The translations under genes and the position numbers were made by a program. Of a stretch of 64,000 nt of DNA, positions 15,001-28,944 are shown one piece after another. Source of the DNA: Tanytarsus gracilentus (lineage: Eukaryota > Arthropoda > Insecta > Diptera > Chironomidae); contig JAXRKN010000036.1 of the NCBI GenBank assembly GCA_038502055.1, positions 3,534,001-3,598,000 on the forward strand. Direction: 5' to 3'. Each line of letters opens with the position of its first letter. Positions within the stretch are counted from its first letter, which is position 1. The notes beneath the pieces were generated by a model that did no database searches, was not told the DNA's origin, and was given only the letters and a program-made list of their open reading frames with translations.

Positions 15001-16827
15001 GACCATATTTAATTATGGAAAATAATGGAAAACAATAATTTTTTCTCTCTCGTTCGATTTTTCATGCGACACTTAACCTTCAGAATTAAGAAATCAATGA
15101 ATTTATTTTGTATGACTCGCACATCGACATATGAGGATGGAACTTAAAGCTGCAATTTATCCTTCGTGCGCGCAATTGGATGCAATTTATTAATAGAATT
15201 CCATAAGAGATTTTCCATTTACAGCGAGATGTTATTACTTTTAAAGGGGAGAGAGTTGAATGAGGGGTGGACACTCCTTTTAATTTTGAAAATATTTTAT
15301 TCTTTTTTAAATTGTCTTAAATTAGAAACTAAATAAATTTTCTAAAAAATAGTGTCCTCCCCCTGAATATACAAAAAATGTTAAATAAATCGATGCAATT
15401 TAATTTAAACAAAACATCAAATTTATATTGAACGCATTTTGTATCTCTAAATTTAGGTCAATTGAATTTAATTTATTACATTTTCTTGGAAATTTTTGTC
15501 ACGATTTTTCAAAGTTCTCCTCAAAGGCAGAAAGAGTTTATTTTAAAATCACAGTCGTGTTTAGCTCTGATATCATAATCATTATAGAAATTTCTCTCTG
15601 ATATATTGAATACAGAAACATTTTTTCGAGGTGAAACCTTCAATTATTATAAATCGACTCAAAATTCCGATAAAGATCAAAAGGAGAAAATTTTTCATCG
15701 CCTCAAAGTCAATGTTAAAAAAAATGATTTGCGGCGCGAACAAATGCTCTTTTTCGAATGTGAGGCAAAATCGTGTAAACAATAAAATGTTTGGGCTGCC
15801 TTAAGAAGCACTTCAAGGCGATGAAAAAAATGGTCTTGTTTTTCCAAGAAATCATCGAGCGTTATGAATGAATGCTTACACTCTCGACAAATGCGCCGTT
15901 TAAAAATCTCATCTGCATTTCTAGCGAGATATTTTTCGTTAAAATTATCTTTGTATTCACACTTGAGCTGTAGTCTGACCGAATAATCTTCTTCTTTTTT
16001 TATGATCGAGAAAAATCTCTCAGCAAAATTAATTTTCGCGGAAATTTTCTTCTCATGTAACTTGGCGTAATAACGAGGCGATGATTTGGCGATGGAATCG
16101 AGAATTCATCAGAAGGAATTTGTAATTTTAGTCAAATGCCGTTAAATTTTTTCCCATTGACTACAAAAGTTTTTTTTTGATAAAACAAAATATTTTTGTT
16201 AAAAATTCCACAGCCCATATAAATGCCACTTTTGAGCAGATTGCTGCTCATCGTAAGAAGCTTTACTTCTTCTTCTTATCATCCTCATTTCCTTTATTCT
16301 CGTCGGCTCTCCTTTGTTTTCAGCATGAGAGCAAGCTTTAGCTGATTTTAATTTTCAATGTCGAGAGTTCGAGAATGAAGCGGAAAAAAGTCTTCGCAAA
16401 TTATTTATTTAAAAGCTTCATTTTTCGCGATAAAAATAAAAAGTTGCATTTTCTTTGTCTCGAAGAATTAGAAAACATCCTACGCGAGAGCCAGTTTGAG
16501 TGTGCAGAAAACATTTGTCACAAGTAGCAGCGCGGATTACGGTGGTGACTAAATTTTCGATTATTAGAGAGGCACAAAGCATAATGAGACAGTGGGCAAC
16601 CTTGTGCAAATAGTGATACACAAATTTGAGCCATATTTAGTATCGCGAATGAACAGAAAAAAAAGTACACAAACACATCACGAGTTTACGTATGCAAATT
16701 GACATACAACAATTGCTTTTAATCCCCTCAATTTTATTATTCTCACAAAATGGAAGTATTTTGTAGATTTTATAATTCCAACACGCGCCTTCTCACATTT
16801 TATCGTATGGAGGCTGTTTTGCAACAA
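1..16827. other. Long non-coding stretch, probable intron or 5' flank of the ARHGEF10-type gene
   Basis: No open frame in this stretch has codon usage, length or protein similarity that I can support; the frames present are short and low in complexity. The next gene to the right begins inside a coding exon that needs an upstream exon (incoming phase 1), so this DNA may be a very large intron. Only short simple repeats stand out, such as a TC run at 1201-1212, an AC run near 7430-7443 and GAT repeats near 6532-6546. I saw no tRNA box pair and none of the insect microRNA sequences I know. A weak TCAGATCG...AGACT initiator/downstream-promoter-like pair lies near 8970-9000, followed by AT-rich sequence. 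It could be an internal promoter, but support is thin. Confidence 0.5.
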
Positions 16828-16835
16828 GTTATTTA
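16828..16835. repeat. Left 8-bp target-site duplication of hAT-type MITE
   Basis: GTTATTTA lies immediately before the terminal TAGGGATCC and is repeated exactly at 17597-17604 after the opposite terminus. An exact 8-bp duplication is the hallmark of hAT-superfamily insertion. Confidence 0.85.
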
Positions 16836-17596
16836 TAGGGATCCTTAATTCACCGGTGAATGCGATTTCGGTGATCACCGGTGAATAAAATGCCGTCACC
16901 GGTGATCACCGGTACACCGGTGACGACTTTTCACCAACATTTCTGAAGGAAAAAACGACTTTTTCGGCCATTTTGGAAATTGTTATGGACCAATTTTTAG
17001 ATACTTTTTTTGTTTCCATATAAATTATAAAGTTTAACGCTAAAAAAGTTAGGTTTTTCTTATTATTTGTAAAAAATTTTCTTTCTTATTAATTGATAAA
17101 TCAAACTACAAACTTATCAAAATATCTCTTTGAATTTTTAGGATTTTAAAGTTTGATCAGATATTAAACTAACATGTTAATTTGTTGTCGTTTGAACAAA
17201 TCTTTCTAAATATGCCCACTTAAGTTCACTTACTAAAAAGTTTTTTCACTCATTTAAATTTTTATTTTTTTTGGTATGAAATTTTTTGATTATTTATCTA
17301 AAAACTTCTAAAAATTTAAATGCCTGAAAAAACTTTTTGTAAGTTGGCATATTTTAACGAATTTTCTTAGCCATTTAATTTTGGTATAAAAAAGTTTTTA
17401 AATGTATTCTATAATTTCTCAATTAAAATTTACTAGTTTAAACAATTTTTAGGTTCAAAAAAATCTCAAAAAGAATAGAAAAATGTATCAATTTTGTCAC
17501 CGGTGTCACCGGAAAAAAAATCGGTGATCACCGGTGACGAAAAGTTTCGGTGATCACCGGTGATCACCGTACCGGTATTCACCGTGAGGATCCCTA
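16836..17596. mobile_element. Non-autonomous hAT-type MITE with palindromic CACCGGTG subterminal repeats
   Basis: The 761-bp element begins TAGGGATCC and ends GGATCCCTA, perfect 9-bp terminal inverted repeats flanked by the 8-bp duplication GTTATTTA. About 90 bp inside each end are packed repeats of CACCGGTGA, CGGTGATCACCGGTGA and variants (16850-16925 on the left, 17499-17586 on the right). These are palindromic and arranged as mirror images of each other. The middle is AT-rich with no open frame of useful length, so it has no transposase and must be mobilised by a related autonomous element. Terminal sequence and duplication length point to hAT; the repeated motif is presumably the transposase subterminal binding site, which is inference. 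It inserted into otherwise featureless non-coding DNA. Confidence 0.85.
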
Positions 17597-17604
17597 GTTA
17601 TTTA
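17597..17604. repeat. Right 8-bp target-site duplication of hAT-type MITE
   Basis: GTTATTTA directly follows the terminal GGATCCCTA and is identical to 16828-16835. The lack of any mismatch suggests a fairly recent insertion. Confidence 0.85.
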
Positions 17605-20600
17605 ATTTAGTTTGCTGTAGATCGATTTAAAAAAGTTAAATACGTTATATTTTTAAATTTTTTAAAATACGTTCTTCTTGCAAATTTATTATTTTATGTA
17701 ACAACCTAACGTAATTAAGTTTAATGCTAATAATAATTTAAATACTCAATAACTGCTCATTTCTCTAGATTCAAAATGTTTAGAAATTTCTCGCAAAATC
17801 TTCAACAAATCTATTTTGAATTCCTTTTCAATTGTATATAAAGAAAGAAAGAATTTACTTAGATCTCCGCTGTGAGTTTGAAATTGTGCCACATGCGAGT
17901 GAAAAGTAAGAGAGAACAGGGAAGAGTTAATCATCTGAGAAAACGTCAAGCGCACACATGTAGTGAAAATAAACGTTCGGGTATACACCATGAGTCACAA
18001 GTAGCTGAGTTTTGCATCTTAATTTTTTTCCCTCGTGTGTCTCATCATCTCACTATAAATACACCACAACCACACGTAATTTTTGCTATAATAATAATTA
18101 TGAGGATGAGAGCGTACGCGGTAGTCAATCTTAAGCATTTTTCACACCAGATAAAGTAGCACTTGAAATTAGCTTGTCGTCGCCAAATGTACAAAGCCAT
18201 TTTTGATCAAGTTGTTTAGTTTGAAATTCAATGACGAAGATGATGAATTTGTTAGTACTACGTGTGAAAGAAATCTCTCTTCAAGGACCAATCATCGCGC
18301 AAAGAGATGAGAAAAATAAATTTTTTATGGACATTCTGAGGATCGACATAAAATCCAGCCCACATGGTTTACGTGCGCTGCCAAAATCCAAGCAATTAAA
18401 TTTCAATTTGATGAAAAATTGATTGGAAAAACATTTTACTGGCCTCGAGGCGCAATTACAATTTTATTATCATTTGGTAAAGAAAATTTAATTTCGGGGT
18501 GTTTGTTCTAAGCCTTTCGAATAATTTTCATAAATTCTCTTTGAATCATTCAATGGCTTTAAATTATCTTTGTAAGTTAAACTGAAGATTTTTTATACTT
18601 TAATTTTGATTCGAATATTTTTTCATCATTAATTTTTTATACATATTTTTCCTATACCACTTTATTAAATTTCATAGCGAAAAAGTCTACCCATCGATAG
18701 ATAAAAAATTTGATTACCTTCATGAACAATTTTCATACCTTCGTCATCGATGATGTTCAGAATTTAATTAAAATGGAAATTTTTTCCGCCATCACAGCAC
18801 ATCACAATGCAAATGAAGTCACTAATTAAATAAATTTCGCAGCATGTCACTTTGAAGAAGATGAAAGACAAATATTGATTCAAATGAGATGAACTTGACA
18901 GTCAAATGTCGCCTCTTAATCATGTGAATGGGCGTGATGCGTGCTTCATGTGCAGCATATGGTCGAGAATTGATGATTAATTTAAAAGCAGCTCCAGAAA
19001 TGGCAATTTATGGACAATTAAGACGGTTTCATTCATTAATTGGTTAATTTTATGACCGATGTCTTCTTAATGATCGTTAATTAGCTCCAGTAAGCTTCGA
19101 GGAAGCATAAATAGATGATTAACAATTTTTAAGTTTAACTTAATGTCTTCGGTCACACATCGCATAAAAAATGTGTGTTTACTGCGCACACAATAATGCC
19201 ACTTGCGTACGAGACATTGAAGGCTGATTGATTCACAACAATTACTCGTCGTTGCGAAACTAAACAATTTTTTTTGCTGTGCAAAAATAATCAAAGCATT
19301 GATTTATAAATTAAAAAAGAAGTTAAAGACCATCTTAACCAAAAATGGATATAGTTCATTCGCGCACGTGATAGTGACCCAAATTACCATAAACTGTCAT
19401 TTATTAAAAAATCATTAATTTTTTGCGAAAAATCAATTTTAAAATTTAAAAAAAATCAGCTTGACTTTAAGTGGCGTAAAACCACTTTCGCCCACGCTGT
19501 TTGCTCCACATTTTCACACAATTCCCCTTGACTGATAAAAGTTGAGTGAATTTTTTACTGCCATGATGAATGACAAAATTCTTTTCATGCTCGCCGCTGA
19601 CTCTTTTTGTTAAAAAAAAATCATTTCATTGCACATTTCGTGAATTTCAAATTTCAATTTTATTCTTCTCAAATGTCGTCGCATTCCCATATAAGAGGCG
19701 AATCGTAAAGTGCAATTGTTATTCATTCCTCGAGTCTGTGCTTAAAAATGAAAAAGAGTCAAATTCACATCACTCTGAATCAGATGGACGTGGGTGATGA
19801 TGTCAAGCTATGAAGCGCTGCATAATTAATTTTCAATCTAATCTTCTTCAAAAATGATGAATCAGAATGAAGAAAAAAACGGTTTTAACACACTTGTTGA
19901 TGTCATTGAGCTCTCGCCTGTTCAATCATGTTTCATTTTCTCTCTCTCTCCTTTTGCTCTACCTTTTACTCTTTACTAACGACGAAACTATTTGGAAATA
20001 AGAAGAAAGAAAAATTCTTCGAGTCGTGACTCAAATGCAAAACGACCATCTGGGTAAATTTGTGCCAAGTCGAGGGTGGATGAATGAAATTTTTGAATTT
20101 AAGAAGCAACTTTTAATTTCTCTGTAGATTTTTAAATTTTTTAAGAATTTTTTATGAAATTTAATTTGTAAAATATTAAAATTTAAAATTTCCATCCCTT
20201 GACAGCCAAAAAAAATAAATGAAGTCACTCGTAATTGAGTTTAAATATTTATTTTCTCAAATCTCCACAAATCACTAATTCATGAGATGTTATGTCCTTT
20301 CTGACAAACACACACACTCATTGATCTCTATCTAGTACATGGCTGAACATTAATATGGGACGCAAGTGAGAGAAAATTGAATAAATAAACTCTGAGCTTC
20401 ACTTCCTGCCGCTCTCGCGCTCATATAAATATTAATCAATTAAATTGCGCCGTTAACAAACTTCAATAAATCTCAAACAAACTTTTTCCTCTTCACTCTC
20501 GCTCATTTTACGCATGTTTGTGACTCATTTACTATTCATTCTCAACCATTTCCGGTTCTTTTTATGAAAAAAGTAATATATAAAATAATTTGTTGTGTTT

Positions 20601-23600
20601 AGCGTATTCACGAAATGAAAAATATCACGATGAATTGCCTTGGATGTGTGTGAGATTTAAAAACATATGATCATCGTTATTTGTGAGGGGGTGGAAGCTG
20701 TTTAATGGATTAAACGAGTTTTTTTTATCGAATTTATTTTAAAACAGGTTTCTTAATTAACTGATAATGAGATCGATGAAGAAAAAAAATTTATTTTAAG
20801 TAAGACTGTGTCAAAAGTTGCTCTAAAATTGAATCTATTTTAAAGTTGGTTTCCACTCCTCCGCGATGAATTGTTAACTAGATTTTTCCTATTTAATGTT
20901 TTCAGACAAATGAACGACCAAAGTCTGAGACAAAGAGCGGTTTTATGGCAAGAGGTGGAATTTTATTATATTTATCAAAAATTTTTAAAAGAAAATTTCA
21001 ATTTTATTTTTATTTTTTTTTAATGCATTTTTGACTGATTTAAATTATATAACATGACGATTAAAATTAAATGGATCATTAAAATATTTCTGATTAATAA
21101 ATTTTTCTTATCAGAATTAAATTCTGAGAATATTTAATAAAAAATTACGAAATATTTATTTTTGAAGTTTTGACGCATTTATAAAATATTTTATCGCTAT
21201 ATTTTTTGATTCGAAATTTATTTAAAACTCAATAAATAATTTTTCAAATTAACTCGCCTTGAAAATCCAACTAAACAATATACTAAATAGAAAAAATATC
21301 GTACAACGGGGCAGCAAAAGCACTGCTGTCTGTTTATATTTATACGAACGTAAATAACAAATTGAAAGACAAGCAATGAATGAAAATGATAATAAAAGGC
21401 AGTAAAAATACATTTTTATGGGGTCAAGCGTTTGATTGTATGATTACTACCGTGTCTTATTCATCATCCCATGCTAACGACGTAGAAAACTTTAACCGAC
21501 TCATGTTGAAGGAAATTTTATTTTTTAAAAACTTCACCTGCAGGTTGTTTTTTTGGTTTGTTATCTCGACTTGACGATCTAGAAACGAGTAAAATTGATT
21601 ATTCAGCCGTTGTGTGTTGCAATAGCTCGCGATAAGAGCCACAATGATTTTATTAACTTTTTTTTTGCACAACATTAACGTTCGAGACTTAGAAATTCCT
21701 TGAATAAAGTGCAGGTGATAAAATAAAAATGTGTAAACTTTCAAAAAAAATATTTACTTTCTTCACGTTTCTCCATCCATCTTATTATAGGGCGAGTAAA
21801 TGTTTCCATTTGTTTCAAATGATCGTGTCTTTAGGTTGAGACATTAAAAACGCGTTTAGAGTTTCATTTCATTTTTCGAGTATATTTGAAAAGAAATTGA
21901 AAGTCTCTGACACTCTTGATGAATAATGGCATGAACGGAGCGCTTCTTAAAAAGTCACACATTTTTATTTTCTCAAATCGAGACGAGATCAAGTTTCCAA
22001 AAATGAAGAACGTTCATCAGAATGCTATTTTTAGAGTGAGCAACACCACGCTCACATTTTCCATAAAATTATTGTCACATCGTTTGCATTTTCGTGTTCT
22101 TCAACGAGAACCTCTCGGAAAAAAGAAGATTTATGATGTGCAGGGGATTTACAACGAGAACATGAATTGCATCATAAAATGTGATCGATGAGGAAAATGA
22201 GATAAGAAACCCAGTGCGAAATAATTTTAATTTTTTTTCCTGTCGTTAAAGAAGTTTTAAAAATCATAAAAAACTTTCTTATCAGCCACTACATCCAGTG
22301 AACATTCGTTCTGGGCAATAAAAGCTCATAAAATTAAAACCATGTTAGTTGAACTGTGATTCATAATTCCGACCCTCTATCATTCAATTCTCAATGAGAG
22401 AAAATAGAACAAACAGAAGTCCTTCAATGTGGAGCGAATGCCCACAATATTGTCATTGATTGAAATAGGGCGTCAGACATTTCCCCACGTTTAAAAGTTT
22501 TTCTGTAATAAATTCTCGACTAATTATTCGCAAAATAACTTTAATGTTTATTTTTGTCGCCAAAGCGCATTTCGCATAGTGTGAATTTGTATCAGCATTT
22601 ATTGTTTCGCCGCGTCTCAAAACAGAAAACAAAAAGCGAGACCCTGAAAAATATGCAAAGAAAAGTTTAAAAAATTTTTTGTTTGCTGTTTTTTAAATAT
22701 TTTTTTTTTGAGAAGAATTGAAAATCGAACGAGAGTGTGAAAATATTTATGGCACTTTTAGTTCGATGACATTTGAATAATTTGAAAGAAAAAAATGTTT
22801 TTATTGCAAAAATTAATTAACCTCAAACTTTCTCATGTTCTAAGCTTTTCTTAATTTAGAATAAGGCGAGGAGCATTGCTCGCTCAGTCGAGAGTGAAAA
22901 TTTATGGATAAGTCTTAATTGCTCTTTGTTAATTGCTCCCACTAAGACTCACACAACTTTCGAGAAATGAGAATTAAACGAAGTGTGACTGCGTAATCTG
23001 TTTATCGTCCACAAACATCGGCGAGTTATCGCATAATGAAACAAAATTATTTTTTATTTCTTCTAATGAATCCCTAATCTTAAAACAATTGCAAAAATTG
23101 CTGATTTGTCATTTCCGCTTATAAAACTCTCGTTTAAGTTTAAAAACGATAAACATCAAAGAAATGTTTGAACAATGGTTGTACGGAGGCTGGTCAGTGT
23201 GCAATTAAAAATTTCTCTTGCAAGATAAATGTGAGAAATTGTGTTAAGGATTATCGCGAAATTTATGTAATACATAAAAAATGTTGGGCGGACTTTTTAT
23301 GAGTAACAGAAATATTTTTCAAATGGGTGGACACTAACTTTTTTATATTCTAGCGTTCCAACCTTTGAAATCACAAATTAATTAATTACGAAGCTTTTTA
23401 CAAAATGGCGAACTAAGTGCAAAAATAACTTTTCATAAATTCCATTCTCTCACTTTAATGATGGCAATTTAAAGAAATTACCAAACACATCCCAGACGCA
23501 ATTTGAAATCCTTACTCAATAAAAATGAGAAACAACAAGAGCTTAAAAATGATTATTGTTGTACACCAAATTGAGATTTATATACTTTTTTGTCTTTTTT

Positions 23601-23748
23601 TACGATGTCTCATGCTGTGACATTATGATGATATAATTTTTATATTGCTCTTCTTTTCTTTTTTCACCATGACCGCACAAAAGACATAAATGGAAATATT
23701 GAAAGTTGATTAATTGACTAATAATTTTTCTCTACATTATTTTTGCAG
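17605..23748. other. Non-coding stretch upstream of the ARHGEF10-type coding exons
   Basis: AT-rich sequence with only short, low-complexity frames. It ends in a pyrimidine-rich tract and TTTTTGCAG, the splice acceptor of the first recognised RhoGEF exon. I see no convincing exon, RNA gene or repeat unit. It is most likely the 3' part of a long intron. Confidence 0.5.
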
Positions 23749-26700
23749 ATGAACAAAAGCCCATTTCATGGGAAGATCCATTGCCGCGATCCAATTCAAT
23801 CTCAAATGCCAACGGATTCAATCCGCAATCAGTGACGAGAAAGTCGAGTAATAGTATTATAACATTTCCCCAGCGACATCATCAGCATTCGTATAATTTA
23901 AATTCGGTGAATAATAACAATCAGGAGACGAGTTTTTACAGTCAGCAACAAATTCTGAATCTAAATAGTCTGTTGAATAATAATCATCTCACATCGTCGC
24001 CAATAAATCATCCGCAACAGCAACAGCAGCTTTCAAATCCTGTAAAGACGCACAAGAAACTGGAACATACGCCATCAGCGAGAAGTAACGTCAGCTCCGA
24101 GGATAGCTGGTGTCCATCTGAAGATCACGATGCTGATGACATTTCGTCGTACAATGACGACGATGATAATTTGAGTGATCGCAGTACCAGCCTGATATCG
24201 ACACGAACTAATCAGCTGCGATTGACGTTCAACAAAGCTAAACAGCACTTGTCACTCGATAAATGGCGCAACAGTTCCACAAACATCATGCCCAGTTCAA
24301 CAAATCAAGAGTCACCGGGTGAGCCCATGTCCCGTCTCACACGCTGGTGGTCAATGCGAAGGGGCAGCAATCAATATGATTTAAATAGCTCAAATAGTCC
24401 CAACCGTAGTTGTAGTATCGAAAAGGATGGCGATGATCGAACCACAATGTCCAATGGCAAGAAAATGCCTTTGCTTCAAGAAGTGAGAAATTATTATAAC
24501 TTGTTGAATTTTTTAATTTTGTAGCACTTTTTAAAAACTGCAATAATCTTAAAAATTTCGCAAAAATCCTAAAAATTCAAAAAAATAATTTTTTCTCTCT
24601 CATTTAGACTGAAGAAGATCACTCACAGACGGATGGAGAGTCACTTCAAATACAGAGGCGAACGACTCCACTCGTGATGCCACCTGCACCAACCAACCTT
24701 ACACCTTCACAACTAAAGCGACGGCACATAATTTCCGCAATTGTTCACAGTGAAAATTCCTATGTGTTATCGTTAGAACGACTAGTCAAAGTGAGTTAAA
24801 AGAATCATGAGAAATTTGCTCTTGGAATTCCACTCGAATACTTATTAATGTTTAATCTTTTATAGGATTATAAAAAGCCACTTGAAGAGAGTAGTCCACC
24901 GATATTGAATCACTCGAAGACATCGATATTGTTCCATCGAGTGCCCGACATCCTTCACTGTCACCTTCTCCTCCGAATAGCGCTCAATGAATGCATTCGC
25001 AATTGGGATCGAGATGAGCAAATTGGTGACGTTTTTATCTCTTTCATTACTCAAGGAAAGGGAGCATTTAGTAAAACGCATGTGCTGGACGTCTACAGTG
25101 GCTTCATCAACAACTTCTCTAATGCCATGGACTTGGCAAAGGTGGAAACGAAACGAAAGTCTGCATTTGCTGATTTTTTGAATGTAAAACAAATCAGCGC
25201 ACATGATCGACTGTCGTTTTTCGGACTGATGGTGAAGCCCGTGCAGCGTTTTCCGCAATTTATTTTATTTCTCCAAGTGAGTCTATAATCAGTTAATTTA
25301 AATCATTATTTTTGAGGTTTAATAATTTTTGTGTTAAAGGTGTGGAAATGTGGTTTTAAATAATTTGTTGGAGTTAGATTTAAATTTAACCCTGTATAAT
25401 TTAAAAAAATACGTTAAAATTTAAAAAATTCATTTGCACACCCCTTGTACAACTTTGCATATCACATCTAATCTATAATTAAAAAAACTCTTTTTTAGGA
25501 TCTACTCAAACACACACCTCAAGGTCATCACGATCGAATGGCACTTCAAATGGCATTAACACAGCTCGAATCACTGGCCGACTCGCTCAATGAGCGTAAG
25601 AGAGAAGCGGAACAATATCAAGCGTACAAGGAGATGCTGAGTCAAATTAGTGGAACATTCAACACGCGCTTTTTATCATCGCAGACCACCGATCAAAGGC
25701 ACAATTACCTATTGCGTGAAGATAATGTGACGCAACTCGAGTTTGGACAGAATGGAATGCTCGTCAAAACGAAATCGCGTCGATTGCTTCTGGCAAATGA
25801 TAAAGTCATATGCGTGTCCGTGGCACCGAAACAAGAATTCGGTGTGACCGAGAAATTCTCACTCAAGTGGATGTATCACATCAGCGATGTTCAAATTGTC
25901 GATAGTCAAGCGTCGGCTACACTCAGCCGCTATATTACCAGTGGCCTCAATCGAGGTGGCTCGCTAAAGTCCAATCATAGTAGCGGAAGTGGAAATGACT
26001 CTTCCGTGAGCTCATCACAATTTGCCGCAGCCGCCTCTCAATTCTCCTCAAATGGTGCTGACTTGGCCAATGAGATGTCCGTGTTGATGCACGACTACAA
26101 TCTCATGTCGCGTGTTCACGATCTCATTGGACAATTGAAGGGAGAATATGAAGACATCAATGCGAGTGTCACGAAAAATGTCCTCAATACAATTCAAACG
26201 AGTATAAGGAAGAAGGATGAAGAGATGGCATGGGTTGACAGTTGTTGCCTCCAGCTCATCATAAAACAGAAATCGGGAAAAGAAGAAACTTTAACCTTCA
26301 AGACAAACGATCCGAGTGTGAAGAAGGAATGGATAACAGAACTTCGACTCGCACAGCTCGCACTCGATTGCAATAATTCACCAGCATGGGAACAAAGTGA
26401 TAAAGACAACCATCGACCGTTAACCAAAATGCCGCTTTTCGTTAAAATGCATCCGGTGCATCGATCCACGCAGCATCAAACCGAGGTGAGGAAATTAAAA
26501 ATTTGCGTGTGAAAATTGAGCGATAAAAAATTGTTTGTTAAAAAAATTCATGAGAATTTTTCTGGATTTAAAAAATAATTTTATAATCCAGAAATTTGAG
26601 AAAAAAATATTTTTGCACTAAAAATCTTTTTGGAATCTAAAATATTCTAAATTAAAAAATCCAGGAATAAATTACAAATTGTTAATGATTTTAAAAAAAT

Positions 26701-28944
26701 TCCTGGATTCAAAATTGCTTAAAAATTTTCTGTCAAATCATAATTTACTAATTTCAATCCTTCCATGCCAATTTTTCAATCATCGCGTCACACTCACAAT
26801 GCACAATTTCCTGCAATTGAATTTCTCATTACAAAATTTTTTTTATCACCTCAAAAATTTAGGTCCGCTGCGGATGCTACTATGCAATGAGTCCGGAATT
26901 GAAATTTCATAAACGAAATGGCGGAGCGTCCACAACAAAAAATCGTTATTATCTCTGGATATGCTCGGTGGATGGGTCGAGTTCACATTTGACCGTGCTA
27001 ATGCATCAACCGCATCAATCGCAGGCGATGATTAAAGATGTGACTGTGTTCAGTCTCAATGATACTGTGATTACTGCTATGGACTATGTTCGAGGACATG
27101 TCGATAGTGAGGGTGATGGCGATAGCGTGTGGTTGGGAACGACAAACAAGAAAATTATCATCTATGGTGGAAGTAGTCCCGAACAGGAGAAGCAAATGAT
27201 GCAATTAAGTCTACCCGACACGCCAACACAAATTCTCTATCACATGGGCACCGATAAGACTTTCGTGGCGCTGAGTAACGGAGAAATTCTTCTCTATCGA
27301 AAAGAGAATGATATTTGGAATTTAAAGAATTTCCATGTGATTAAATTAGAAGATGCAAAAACTATCACCAGCATGCAGGCCATCAACTCAAACGTCTATG
27401 TTGCATGTGGACGTAGAATTTACGTGCTTAACGGATCGTCGGGTGAAATTCAAAAGAACTATGAAATTCAGCAAGCGAGTAACGATGTCAATTTGATGGC
27501 ACACGCCGGAGTTGGCTTATGGATTTCACTTAAAAATTCGCCAATTATTTGTTTGTATCACATGGAGACGTTCAAGCATCTGCAGGATATCAACATCGCT
27601 CACAATATTCTTCGAGTTACATCCAAGAGTGAAACACCATCGAACAATTCACTCTCGACTGTCTACGTGACCGCTTTGATGGCCTGCAAAGGTCTCTTGT
27701 GGGTCGGAACAAATGTTGGATTTACTCTCACCGTGCCATTGCCCCGACTCGAGGGCTTGCCGATTATATCGGGCAACATAAACATCTCATATCATGCACA
27801 CTTGGGTCCGGTCACGTTCTTCCTTCCGCTGATAACGAAATCGTCAGCTGCCGCCGCTGCAAGTCAAGTGGTGCAAATTGCAAAAGTCAACGAGTCGACT
27901 GATAAAGAGAATGGCGTGAAGAAAGAAGAAAACGAGCAGGAAGTGAAACTTGAGAAGCAAAAGTCATTGGACATTCAAGTGACGCCCTCAAAATTAAAAC
28001 ATCTTCCCAACTCGCCGATTGTGCTGAGGCGAAAGTCAAATATTCGCGATTGTGATCTTTCACGTGTGTCAAAGACACTTCCAAGAGGCTTCAGTGGCAT
28101 TGGTTCGTTCCTCAATGGCACCACGACATCGATGAGAAGTTCATCGAGTTCTGGATCATCGGCTAATGGATCGGACAGTGGATGCGATGTTTATGGATTG
28201 TACAGTGACTTGCTCTTTGTTAAGGAAGATTTCGATGGTCAAATGACACTGACGCCAATGACAGCAATGTCACTACATCACGATCAATCATACGAGGGTT
28301 TAAGACGTGGCAATTCAGATCCGGATCTAGCAGCAATTCCATCAAAAGTGAGCACATTAGATCGAAGGCTAAAAATGAAGACGGGACGACCGAGATCACT
28401 CGACTTATCAAATTGGTCGGTGGACTCGAGATCGAGCAGTTTGTTTTCATCGAGTGGAAGTGAAGAGAGCATGGGTGTGAAGTATCGAAGTGTCTCGAGA
28501 AATTCCTCGAATGCATCGGCCAATCAAAAGTTTAATGGTGGCGAGCTTGTGCATATCAAAGAGTGCGATGCCATCACCTCAACTCCCGGCAAGCCAAAAT
28601 CAACAACAACCGATGAAGTCGATAGTGCAAGTGCAAAGGAACAAGTTCAACCTCAATTTTCAACCGCCACGATGAAAACGAAGAGGAAAAATCTGAAAAA
28701 TAATCATCACCAGCAAATGGTGGATGGTCGTCGAACGGTGCTGACTCTGATGGGCGGTCGAGGCTATGTCAATTGGCGACACATCTGGCATAGCTCGCCG
28801 AACGGTCCCAGTGGAGTTTCAAACTCGAATCATTCAAATTCAAATGCCGAGGTAAAGCAACATCTTCGCTCAAACTCTGTGACAATGCCAAAATCACAAT
28901 ATTCAACGGAGGGACATGTAATCATATGGGAGAAGAAGCTGTAA
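23749..28944 (+). CDS. ARHGEF10: Rho guanine-nucleotide exchange factor, ARHGEF10 type (3' five exons)
   Basis: Activates Rho-family GTPases by catalysing GDP release. Exons: 23749-24482, 24608-24790, 24866-25276, 25499-26485 and 26863-28944, all with GT-AG borders and continuous frame. The first enters in phase 1 after TTTTTGCAG, so the N-terminus lies upstream and was not found. In the partial protein (about 1465 residues), residues 1-280 are Asn/Gln/Ser-rich and acidic. The DH domain (about 283-482) includes the signature PVQRFPQFILFLQDLLK. A PH-like region follows (about 500-690), containing LLLANDKVI. After it comes a WD40-like beta-propeller (about 785-1050) with VWLGT, GVGLWISLKNS and LLWVGTNVGF blades, as in ARHGEF10/10L/17. 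The last ~400 residues are Ser-rich. Order and motifs match ARHGEF10 best; ARHGEF17 shares the architecture. The stop codon is 28942-28944. Confidence 0.9.

Noticed and set aside
17872..18159. 95-codon plus-strand frame in the long non-coding region
   Set aside because: No similarity, no splice context and average composition for chance frames here.
24860..25258. 132-codon minus-strand frame
   Set aside because: Antisense shadow of the RhoGEF DH-domain exon.
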